DNA from: Muricomes sp049840515 | Lineage (GTDB): Bacteria; Bacillota; Clostridia; Lachnospirales; Lachnospiraceae | Direction of reading: 5' to 3' | Assembly: GCA_049840515.1 (NCBI GenBank) | Contig: JASGKW010000020.1 | Coordinates: 1 to 36,463, forward strand | DNA: 36,463 nucleotides | Shown: piece after piece, positions 23,879 through 31,332 of the stretch | How the letters are laid out: every line of letters starts with the position of its first letter | Position numbering within the stretch: the stretch's first letter is position 1 | The notes under the pieces: model-generated | Database searches by the model: none | Told to the model about the DNA's origin: nothing | Seen by the model: only the letters and a program-made list of their open reading frames with translations | Made by a program: the position numbers and the translations under genes

Positions 23879-24892
23879 ATGGCAGTAAAAGTAGCGATTA
23901 ATGGATTTGGACGTATTGGACGTCTTGCATTCAGACAGATGTTCGGGGCAGAAGGTTATGAAGTAGTTGCAATCAATGACCTGACATCTCCAAAAGTATT
24001 GGCTCACTTGTTGAAATATGATTCCACACAGGGAACATATGCATTGGCTGATACAGTTAAAGCTGGTGAAGATTCAATCACAGTAGACGGAAAAGAAATC
24101 AAAATCTATGCAAAGGCTAAAGCTGAAGAACTTCCATGGGGAGAGATTGGTGTAGATGTAGTTCTTGAGTGTACAGGCTTCTACACATCAAAAGAAAAAG
24201 CAGAAGCACATATCAAAGCAGGCGCTAAAAAAGTAGTTATCTCTGCTCCGGCTGGTAATGATCTTCCTACCATCGTATATAATGTAAACCATCAGAGCCT
24301 GACAAAAGATGACCATGTTATTTCCGCAGCTTCATGTACAACAAACTGTCTGGCACCAATGGCAAAAGCACTGCATGAACTTGCACCTATTAAGAGTGGT
24401 ATCATGTGTACAATCCACGCTTACACAGGTGATCAGATGACATTGGACGGTCCACAGAGAAATGGTGACTTGAGAAGATCTCGTGCGGCAGCAGTTAATA
24501 TTGTACCAAACAGCACAGGTGCTGCAAAAGCAATCGGACTTGTTATCCCAGAATTGAACGGCAAATTAATCGGCTCTGCTCAGCGTGTTCCTACTCCTAC
24601 AGGTTCTACAACAATCCTGACAGCAGTAGTTGACGGCAGCGTGACAGTTGATCAGATCAACGAAGCTATGAAAGCAGCAGCTAACGAATCTTTCGGATAT
24701 AACACAGATGAGATTGTATCCAGCGATATCGTAGGAATGAGATTTGGTTCATTGTTTGATTCTACACAGACAATGGTACTTCCACTTGACAACGGAACAA
24801 CAGAAGTACAGGTTGTATCTTGGTATGACAATGAAAACTCTTACACAAGCCAGATGGTAAGAACAATCAAACATTTTGGAACATTACTGTAA
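23879..24892 (+). CDS. gap: Glyceraldehyde-3-phosphate dehydrogenase
   Basis: 337 residues, type I GAPDH. NGFGRIGRLAFR begins the NAD-binding domain, and the aspartate of INDLTS fits NAD preference. The catalytic cysteine is in SAASCTTNCLAP, followed by the catalytic histidine region MCTIHAYTGDQ and NIVPNSTGAAKAIG. It makes 1,3-bisphosphoglycerate and NADH in glycolysis. Its codon use looks strongly biased towards a few codons (for example ACA, GCA, CCA), as expected of a highly expressed gene. It has its own promoter and a terminator-like hairpin before pgk, so gap is probably made in excess over the downstream genes. Confidence 0.97.
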   Translation: MAVKVAINGFGRIGRLAFRQMFGAEGYEVVAINDLTSPKVLAHLLKYDSTQGTYALADTVKAGEDSITVDGKEIKIYAKAKAEELPWGEIGVDVVLECTGFYTSKEKAEAHIKAGAKKVVISAPAGNDLPTIVYNVNHQSLTKDDHVISAASCTTNCLAPMAKALHELAPIKSGIMCTIHAYTGDQMTLDGPQRNGDLRRSRAAAVNIVPNSTGAAKAIGLVIPELNGKLIGSAQRVPTPTGSTTILTAVVDGSVTVDQINEAMKAAANESFGYNTDEIVSSDIVGMRFGSLFDSTQTMVLPLDNGTTEVQVVSWYDNENSYTSQMVRTIKHFGTLL

Positions 24893-24940
24893 GTTGTCCA
24901 CATACAACAATCACTAAATTAATTTCTAAAATAGACTCAC

Positions 24941-24976
24941 AAAGGGTCCGGTCTAATATAGGGCTGGACCCTTTTC
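24941..24976 (+). terminator. Hairpin between gap and pgk
   Basis: AAAGGGTCC (24941-24949) pairs with GGACCCTTT (24966-24974), extended inward by wobble pairs, with TTTTC after it. It ends 21 bases before the pgk ATG. No separate pgk promoter was found, so it probably works as a partial terminator. Confidence 0.8.
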
Positions 24977-24996
24977 ATATTATAGGAGGCAATATT

Positions 24997-26190
24997 ATGC
25001 TCAACAAAAAGTCGGTAGATGATATTAATGTAAAGGGTAAAAGGGTTCTCGTGAGATGTGATTTTAATGTACCGTTGATTGATGGCAAGATTACAGATGA
25101 GAACCGTCTTGTAGCTGCACTTCCTACAATTAAAAAACTGGTTGCGGATGGAGGAAAAGTGATTCTTTGTTCTCATTTAGGCAAGCCTAAGGGAGAACCT
25201 CTTCCAGAGTTATCTCTTGCACCGGTAGCGGTACGTTTAGCTGAGCTTCTCGGACAGGAAGTGAAATTTGCAGCGGACCCTGAAGTAGTGGGAGCAAACG
25301 CAAAAGCGGCAGTGGAGGCCATGAAGGACGGGGATATTGTTCTCCTGGAAAACACACGCTACAGAGCAGAAGAGACAAAGAATGGAGAAGCATTCAGCAA
25401 AGATCTTGCATCTCTCTGTGATGTATTTGTCAATGATGCGTTTGGAACAGCACATAGAGCACATTGCTCCAACGTGGGAGTTACACAGTTTGTTGATACA
25501 GCAGTAGTTGGATACTTAATGCAGAAAGAAATTGATTTCCTTGGCAATGCAGTAGAAAATCCTGAGAGACCATTTGTCGCTATTCTCGGGGGCGCGAAAG
25601 TGTCCAGCAAGCTTTCCGTTATCGAGAATCTTTTGGAAAAGGTAGATACTCTGATTATCGGAGGAGGAATGTCTTACACATTCAGCAAGGCACAGGGCGG
25701 CAGCGTCGGAAAATCTCTTTTAGAAGAAGACTACTGCCAGTATACCCTTGATATGATTAAAAAGGCGGAGGAGAAAGGTGTAAAACTGCTTCTTCCGGTG
25801 GACAACGTAATCGCTGATGACTTTTCTAATGATGCGAATACAAAAGTAGTACCCAGCGGTGAAATCCCAGATGAGTGGGAAGGACTTGATATTGGACCTG
25901 AAACAGCAAGGATATATGCTGATACAGTGAAGACAGCGAAGACAGTTGTGTGGAATGGACCTATGGGATGCTTTGAAATGCCAAACTTTGCAAAAGGAAC
26001 AGAAGCAGTTGCAAAAGCATTGGCAGAGGCGGATGCAGTCACAATTATCGGAGGCGGAGATTCCGCGGCTGCAATAAACCAGATGGGATACGGGGACAAA
26101 ATGACACACATATCCACGGGCGGCGGCGCATCACTAGAATTCCTTGAAGGCAAAGAATTACCAGGTGTAGCTGCAGCTAATGATAAGTAA
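24997..26190 (+). CDS. pgk: Phosphoglycerate kinase
   Basis: 397 residues, the standard length. VLVRCDFNVPL and NENRL-like residues of the substrate domain are near the start, LCSHLGKPKG near residue 50, and the ATP-binding domain has GGAKVSSKL and the C-terminal GGGDSAAAI and STGGGASLEFLEG. It converts 1,3-bisphosphoglycerate and ADP to 3-phosphoglycerate and ATP. AGGAGG precedes the ATG. The stop codon is followed almost at once (2 bases) by the 93-bp tandem repeats that separate it from tpiA. Confidence 0.97.
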   Translation: MLNKKSVDDINVKGKRVLVRCDFNVPLIDGKITDENRLVAALPTIKKLVADGGKVILCSHLGKPKGEPLPELSLAPVAVRLAELLGQEVKFAADPEVVGANAKAAVEAMKDGDIVLLENTRYRAEETKNGEAFSKDLASLCDVFVNDAFGTAHRAHCSNVGVTQFVDTAVVGYLMQKEIDFLGNAVENPERPFVAILGGAKVSSKLSVIENLLEKVDTLIIGGGMSYTFSKAQGGSVGKSLLEEDYCQYTLDMIKKAEEKGVKLLLPVDNVIADDFSNDANTKVVPSGEIPDEWEGLDIGPETARIYADTVKTAKTVVWNGPMGCFEMPNFAKGTEAVAKALAEADAVTIIGGGDSAAAINQMGYGDKMTHISTGGGASLEFLEGKELPGVAAANDK

Positions 26191-26191
26191 A

Positions 26192-26633
26192 AAGCTTGGT
26201 GAGGTATTATCGAGCCTAGCGTTTACTTAGTTCGCCGACCTTGGCGAGGTAGTTTCCGAGCGTAGAGAGGGGAACATCCCGCAGAAGCTTGGTGAGGTAT
26301 TATCGAACCTAGCGTTTACTTAGTTCGCCGACCTTGGCGAGGTAGTTTCCGAGCATAGAGAGGGGAACATCCCGCAGAAGCTTGGCGAGGTATTATCGAG
26401 CCTAGCGTTTACTTAGTTCGCCGACCTTGGCGAGGTAGTTTCCGAGCGTAGAGAGGGGAACATCCCGCAGAAGCTTGGCGAGGTATTATCGAGCCTAGCG
26501 TTTACTTAGTTCGCCGACCTTGGCGAGGTGGTTTCCGAGCGTAGAGAGGGGAACATCCCGCAGAAGCTTGGTGAGGTAGTTTTCGAGCATGGATAGGGGA
26601 ACATCCCCATAGAAGCTTGGCGAGGTATTTTTG
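26192..26633 (+). repeat. 93-bp tandem repeats in the pgk-tpiA spacer
   Basis: Four nearly identical 93-bp units begin at 26192, 26285, 26378 and 26471, each at AAGCTT and differing at only a few bases. A shortened unit of 49 bp starts at 26564 and a stub at 26613. Each unit is itself two related halves (47 and 46 bp) sharing CTTGGYGAGGTA and CGAGC-TAG blocks. Half one can fold through TTGGCGA/TCGCCGA, half two through GGGGAACATCCC. Every reading frame on both strands meets a stop within a unit, so the array is non-coding even though 93 is a multiple of three. There are no unique spacers, so it is not CRISPR. Confidence 0.95.
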
Positions 26634-26661
26634 AATACACATATAAAAAGGAGATTGGAAT

Positions 26662-27411
26662 ATGGCAAGAAAGAAAATTATTGCAGGAAATTGGAAAATG
26701 AACAAGACTCCCAGTGAGGCAGTTGCACTGGTTGAGGAATTAAAGCCATTGGTGGCAAATGAGGAAGTAGATGTTGTGTTCTGTGTTCCTGCAATTGATA
26801 TTATCCCTGTTGTAGAGGCAGCAAAAGGCACGAATATCCAGGTTGGCGCTGAGAATATGTATTTTGAGGAGAGCGGAGCTTACACAGGTGAGATTTCTCC
26901 GGCTATGCTTGTTGATGCAGGTGTAAAATATGTTGTTCTTGGACATTCTGAGAGAAGAGAATATTTTGGTGAGACAAATGAAGATGTGAACAAGAAAGTT
27001 CTGAAAGCATTTGAGCATAACATTATACCGATTATGTGCTGCGGAGAATCATTGGAACAGAGAGAACAAGGTGTGACAATGGACTTTATCCGCCAGCAGG
27101 TAAAGGTTGGTCTCCAGAACGTGACAGCAGAGCAGGCTAAAACAGCCGTTATCGCGTACGAGCCAATCTGGGCAATCGGAACAGGAAAGACAGCTACCAC
27201 GGAGCAGGCACAGGAAGTTTGCGCAGCAATCCGTGCATGTATCGCAGAAGTTTACGATGAAGCTACAGCAGAAGCAATTCGTATCCAGTACGGCGGTTCA
27301 GTAAATGCATCCACAGCGGCAGAATTATTTGCACAGTCTGATATTGACGGCGGACTTGTAGGCGGAGCATCTCTGAAAGCTGAATTTGGCAAGATTGTAA
27401 ACTATAAGTAA
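26662..27411 (+). CDS. tpiA: Triosephosphate isomerase
   Basis: 249 residues, normal for TIM. The active-site lysine is in GNWKMNKT near residue 11, the catalytic histidine in VLGHSERR near 96, the catalytic glutamate in AYEPIWAIGTGK near 168, and the phosphate loop in YGGSVN and GGLVGGASL. It interconverts dihydroxyacetone phosphate and glyceraldehyde 3-phosphate. AAAAGGAGA lies before the ATG. The repeat array upstream contains no evident promoter, so it is probably transcribed through from pgk. A terminator follows. Confidence 0.97.
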   Translation: MARKKIIAGNWKMNKTPSEAVALVEELKPLVANEEVDVVFCVPAIDIIPVVEAAKGTNIQVGAENMYFEESGAYTGEISPAMLVDAGVKYVVLGHSERREYFGETNEDVNKKVLKAFEHNIIPIMCCGESLEQREQGVTMDFIRQQVKVGLQNVTAEQAKTAVIAYEPIWAIGTGKTATTEQAQEVCAAIRACIAEVYDEATAEAIRIQYGGSVNASTAAELFAQSDIDGGLVGGASLKAEFGKIVNYK

Positions 27412-27481
27412 GAGTAAATATAAGAAAGGCAGACACTGACACAGCATTGCGAATGCTGAGCAATCTGCGGGAAAAGTAATC

Positions 27482-27517
27482 GTGGAGAGCCGCAGTGACA
27501 GCTTCTCCACTTTTTTA
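27482..27517 (+). terminator. Terminator of the gap-pgk-tpiA unit
   Basis: GTGGAGA (27482-27488) pairs with TCTCCAC (27504-27510), followed by six T. The stem loop is long (15 bases). It lies about 70 bases after tpiA and before the esterase gene. Confidence 0.8.
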
Positions 27518-27572
27518 TCATAGTCTGACCATACAGATTTTCAGTGTGAAAAGAGCAGGAGGTGAGGATGAT

Positions 27573-28394
27573 ATGCAATATGAGATGATACCTGTTCGGG
27601 TGGAAGGTTCTGCGCCTGATACAAAGTTTTATGCTTATATTTTAGATAATGTAAAAGGAGATTTACATCGAGAGGCTCGTCCTATGGTAATTTTATGTCC
27701 CGGCGGGGGATATGAAAAAACCAGTGACAGAGAGGCAGAGCCTATTGCGATGAAACTACTGGCTAGGGGATATCATGTTGGTATCCTGAGATATTCTGTT
27801 GCCCCTGCAAGATTCCCCACAGCGCTTCTGGAGCTTGCAGAAGTGATGAAGCTGGTGCATGAAAAGCAGGAGGAGTGGCAGGTGGATGCCGGCCGGATAT
27901 TTGTGCAGGGTTCTTCTGCGGGAGGTCATTTGGCAGCGAGTCTGGGGGTATTCTGGAATAAGCCGTTTTTGTATGAAATGGCCCAAACCATCCCGGAGAT
28001 TTTAAGGCCAAGAGGATTGATTTTAAGTTATCCGGTGATTACATCAGACAGTGAGTATATCAATGAACAAAGTTTTCAAAACCTTCTGGGAAATCAGTAT
28101 GATGCGGAGAAAGAAAAGGTTTCTATCGAAAAACTAGTAACCTCAGACATGCCGCCCTGCTTTATCTGGCATACATTTACGGATGAAACGGTGCCCGTGG
28201 AAAATGCCCTTCTTTTAACAGGAGCTTTGAAAAAAGCGGGGGTGTCAGCAGAACTTCATATTTATCCGGAAGGAGAGCATGGGCTTGCCCTTGGAGATGA
28301 GACAACGGCGAGGGCAGATGGAAGTAAGATATGCAGGACAGTTCAGTCGTGGACTGACTTACTTCAGGTGTGGCTGAAAAGTATGGTTCAATAA
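27573..28394 (+). CDS. Alpha/beta hydrolase, acetyl-esterase-like
   Basis: 273 residues. An oxyanion-hole motif CPGGGYEKTS lies near residues 42-51, similar to HGGGY esterases. The nucleophile is Ser115 in GSSAGG, the catalytic aspartate lies in HTFTDETVPVENA, and the histidine in GEHGLALG. It resembles the BD-FAE/acetylxylan-esterase-like cytoplasmic esterases common in gut Clostridia. No signal peptide, so any sugar ester substrate would be imported. The ATG at 27573 has AGGAGGTGA upstream; the frame extends further upstream but through the tpiA terminator. It is an insertion in an otherwise glycolytic run. Confidence 0.85.
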   Translation: MQYEMIPVRVEGSAPDTKFYAYILDNVKGDLHREARPMVILCPGGGYEKTSDREAEPIAMKLLARGYHVGILRYSVAPARFPTALLELAEVMKLVHEKQEEWQVDAGRIFVQGSSAGGHLAASLGVFWNKPFLYEMAQTIPEILRPRGLILSYPVITSDSEYINEQSFQNLLGNQYDAEKEKVSIEKLVTSDMPPCFIWHTFTDETVPVENALLLTGALKKAGVSAELHIYPEGEHGLALGDETTARADGSKICRTVQSWTDLLQVWLKSMVQ

Positions 28395-28402
28395 CAATAG
28401 AA

Positions 28403-28431
28403 TTGCAAATGCTCAAAAAAACATGTACAAT
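28403..28431 (+). promoter_or_regulatory. Sigma-A promoter of gpmI
   Basis: TTGCAA and TACAAT are 17 bases apart, beginning 8 bases after the esterase stop. The leader to the gpmI ATG is about 78 nt. Confidence 0.7.
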
Positions 28432-28515
28432 ATGTAGTAGAAGTAAAGTTATTACACTTAGTGATGGAGATATCAGAGCTAGCAAAAAGATAAAAAGAAA
28501 TAGAGGAGAAAGAAT

Positions 28516-30054
28516 ATGAGTAAAAGACCAACAGTATTGATGATATTAGATGGATATGGATTGAATGATAAAATTACTGGAAATGCTGTAGCTGAGGCAA
28601 ACACGCCGGTTGTGGATAAATTGATGGCAGAGTGCCCGTTTGTAAAAGGAAATGCCAGCGGATTGGCGGTAGGACTTCCTGAGGGACAGATGGGAAATTC
28701 AGAAGTAGGACATTTGAATATGGGTGCGGGCCGCATTGTTTACCAGGAACTGACTAAGATTACCAAGTCTATCCAGGATGGAGACTTTTTTGAGAACAAG
28801 GCACTTCTTTCTGCCTGTGAGAATGTGAAAGCCAATGGCTCTGCTCTCCATATGTTCGGGCTTGTTTCTGACGGCGGCGTGCACAGTCATAATCAGCATA
28901 TTTATGGACTCTTAGAACTTGCCAAAAGACAGGGAGTTGAAAAGGTCTATGTACATTGTTTTCTGGACGGGCGTGATACACCGCCTGCTTCTGGAAAGGA
29001 ATATGTGGAACAACTGGAAGCTAAGATGAAAGAAATTGGCGTAGGGGAGGTTGCCAGCGTGATGGGCCGCTACTATGCAATGGACAGAGATAACCGCTGG
29101 GACAGAGTGGAAAAGGCATATAAAGCCCTTGCAAGAGGTGAGGGGCCGACTGCAGAGTCAGGTCCGGCAGGAATCCAGGCTTCCTATGATGCGGGTGCAA
29201 CAGATGAATTTGTACTCCCGACAGTGGTTGTGAAAAACGGAGCGCCGGTTGCCACAATTAAAGATAAAGACTCTGTTATTTTCTTTAATTTCCGCCCTGA
29301 CAGAGCGAGAGAAATTACAAGAACATTCTGTGATGAAAACTTTGAAGGGTTTGACAGAGGAGAACGTGTCAAGACAACTTTTGTATGCTTTACCAATTAT
29401 GATGTGACAATTGGAAATAAGCTGGTTGCATTTGAGAAGGAAGAAATTACAAATACATTTGGACAATTTCTTGCAGATCATAATATGACACAGGCTCGCA
29501 TTGCTGAGACTGAAAAATATGCTCATGTAACTTTCTTTTTTAACGGCGGGGTGGAGGAGCCAAATGTAGGCGAAGACAGAATTCTTGTGAAATCACCGAA
29601 GGTTGCCACCTATGATTTAAAACCTGAGATGAGTGCTTTTGAGGTGTGCGATAATCTGGTAGATGCAATTAAATCCGGCAAATATGATGTTATCATTATT
29701 AACTTTGCAAATCCGGATATGGTAGGGCACACCGGAATAGAGAGTGCGGCAATCAAGGCCATAGAGGCTGTTGATCAGTGCGTGGGAAGAACTGTGGAGG
29801 CTATCAAGGAAGTAAATGGACAAATGTTCATCTGTGCCGACCATGGAAATGCGGAGCAGTTGATTGATGATGTGACAGGCGAACCATTTACAGCCCACAC
29901 GACAAATCCGGTGCCATTTATTCTTGTAAATGCAGACCCTGCCTATAAGTTGAGAGAGGGCGGCTGCCTTGCAGATATCGCACCTACTTTGATAGAAATG
30001 ATGGGAATGGAACAGCCAAAAGAAATGACTGGAAAATCTCTGATTTTGAAATAA
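28516..30054 (+). CDS. gpmI: Phosphoglycerate mutase, cofactor-independent
   Basis: 512 residues, the two-domain metal-dependent iPGM. The first metal site is in LMILDGYGLN (Asp12) and the phosphorylated serine is Ser62 in GNSEVGHLNMGAGR. GRYYAMDRDNRWDR, FFNFRPDRAREIT and the late metal motifs ADHGNAEQ and AHTTNPVP are all present. It converts 3- to 2-phosphoglycerate; enzymes of this type need manganese and are pH-sensitive, which matters in sporulating bacteria. GreA follows after 26 bases without a terminator, so they are probably one transcript. Confidence 0.97.
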   Translation: MSKRPTVLMILDGYGLNDKITGNAVAEANTPVVDKLMAECPFVKGNASGLAVGLPEGQMGNSEVGHLNMGAGRIVYQELTKITKSIQDGDFFENKALLSACENVKANGSALHMFGLVSDGGVHSHNQHIYGLLELAKRQGVEKVYVHCFLDGRDTPPASGKEYVEQLEAKMKEIGVGEVASVMGRYYAMDRDNRWDRVEKAYKALARGEGPTAESGPAGIQASYDAGATDEFVLPTVVVKNGAPVATIKDKDSVIFFNFRPDRAREITRTFCDENFEGFDRGERVKTTFVCFTNYDVTIGNKLVAFEKEEITNTFGQFLADHNMTQARIAETEKYAHVTFFFNGGVEEPNVGEDRILVKSPKVATYDLKPEMSAFEVCDNLVDAIKSGKYDVIIINFANPDMVGHTGIESAAIKAIEAVDQCVGRTVEAIKEVNGQMFICADHGNAEQLIDDVTGEPFTAHTTNPVPFILVNADPAYKLREGGCLADIAPTLIEMMGMEQPKEMTGKSLILK

Positions 30055-30080
30055 ATCTATTGGGAAAGCTGGCAGAATAA

Positions 30081-30584
30081 ATGAAAGATAAACTGACCAA
30101 AGGTGATATAAAAAAGATTCAGGAAGAGATTGAACACCGGAAGCTGGTGGTGCGCAAAGAAGCTATAGAAGCTGTGAAGGAAGCACGGGCTCACGGTGAT
30201 TTGAGCGAAAATTTTGAATATCATGCTGCGAAAAAGGACAAGAACAGAAATGAGAGCCGTATCCGTTACCTGGAAAGAATGCTAAAAACTGCAGTGATAG
30301 TGGAAGATGTTTCCGGTGAAGATGAGGTTGGAATTAATAATACGGTGGAGCTGTACTATGAGGATGATGATGAGACGGAAATATACCGTCTCGTCACGTC
30401 CGTGAGGGGAAGTTCCCTTGAAGGCCGAATCAGTATTGAATCACCCATTGGAAAGGCGATATTGGGACATAAGCTGAATGACAGAGTGTTCGTCAGGGTC
30501 AATGAGGAGTTTGGATACTATGTTGTAATCCGCAGCATCATAAAGACTCAAAGTGAAGAACATGATAAAATCAGAAGCTTTTAA
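30081..30584 (+). CDS. greA: GreA/GreB-family transcription factor
   Basis: 167 residues: an N-terminal antiparallel coiled coil with the tip motif GDLSENFEYHAAK (residues 39-51), whose acidic Asp40 and Glu43 stimulate RNA cleavage in backtracked RNA polymerase, and a C-terminal FKBP-like domain with SPIGKAILGHKLND. The tip is intact, so this is expected to be a real cleavage factor rather than an inhibitory homologue such as Gfh1. It is 26 bases after gpmI with a weak ribosome site. The HAD gene follows 22 bases later. Confidence 0.9.
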   Translation: MKDKLTKGDIKKIQEEIEHRKLVVRKEAIEAVKEARAHGDLSENFEYHAAKKDKNRNESRIRYLERMLKTAVIVEDVSGEDEVGINNTVELYYEDDDETEIYRLVTSVRGSSLEGRISIESPIGKAILGHKLNDRVFVRVNEEFGYYVVIRSIIKTQSEEHDKIRSF

Positions 30585-30606
30585 TGAAAGGCAGAGTAGG
30601 AAAAGT

Positions 30607-31268
30607 ATGGAGATTAAGACAGTTCTGCTTGATTTAGATGGGACATTGACAGATTCTGGTCCTGGAATTGTGAATAGTGTAAATTATGCCCTGAAAAAAT
30701 ATGGAATGGATACAGATGACCTTTCAAAGCTTAAGGTGTTTGTAGGTCCTCCCTTAAAAGAACAGTTCCAGATATACTGCGGCATTTCTGAGGAGGAAGG
30801 GCACCAGGCAGTTTCTTATTACCGTGAATACTATACAGAAAAAGGAATCTTTGAGAATAAGGTCTATGATGGTGTTGTTGAGCTGCTGCGAGCATTAAAA
30901 GATGCAGGAAAAACCCTTATTATGGCAACCTCAAAGCCTGAAAAGTTTGCTAAAATAATAGCGGACCACTTTGAGCTTTCCAAATATTTTGATTTTATAG
31001 GCGGGAGTCATATGGATGGAACCCGCACAAAGAAATCAGAAGTCATAGAATATGTGCTGAAGGAGTGCGGTATAGAGGACAGGGATACCGCTCTGATGGT
31101 CGGTGACAGGAGCCATGATATCATAGGGGCGAAAGAAGCAGGTGTTCATTCTATGGGCGTGCTTTATGGTTATGGAAGCAGAAAGAGCTGGAGCATGCCG
31201 GGGCAGGTATTATCGTGGAGACTCCGGCGGAAGTTATTGATTATATTCTTTCTGATACAAGCAGATAA
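30607..31268 (+). CDS. HAD hydrolase, phosphoglycolate-phosphatase-like, frameshifted
   Basis: Corrected length about 220 residues. Motif I DLDGTLTDSG holds the nucleophile Asp9 and acid/base Asp11, motif II is MATSKP, and motifs III/IV are KKSE and MVGDRSHDIIGA. It matches the PGP/Gph-like branch, which removes phosphate from small metabolites; substrate uncertain. The sequence as given shifts frame near 31182 and runs on to a stop at 31288 inside the terminator stem. Adding one base (AGAAAG to AGAGAAG) restores EELEHAGAGIIVETPAEVIDY and a stop at 31266-31268, before the terminator, which supports an error. The ATG at 30607 has TAGGAAAAG upstream. Confidence 0.88.
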
Positions 31269-31282
31269 ACAAATAATAAATA

Positions 31283-31332
31283 AGACCTGACTGGCACTGT
31301 TTATTGTGTGCCAATCAGGTCTCTTTTTGTCT
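31283..31332. terminator. Bidirectional terminator, HAD gene and activase
   Basis: Arms 31283-31297 and 31308-31322 pair over 15 positions with one mismatch and a 10-base loop. A T run follows on the plus strand. The minus strand also carries T residues after the stem (opposite AAATAATAAATA), so it can serve the convergent activase gene. Confidence 0.88.

Noticed and set aside
26192..26633. CRISPR array
   Set aside because: The 93-bp units are joined directly with no unique spacers, the repeat is too long, and no cas gene is present.
26502..26831. Minus-strand coding frame running out of the repeat array into tpiA
   Set aside because: It is antisense to tpiA, has no ribosome site, and its repeated tail simply reflects the DNA repeats.
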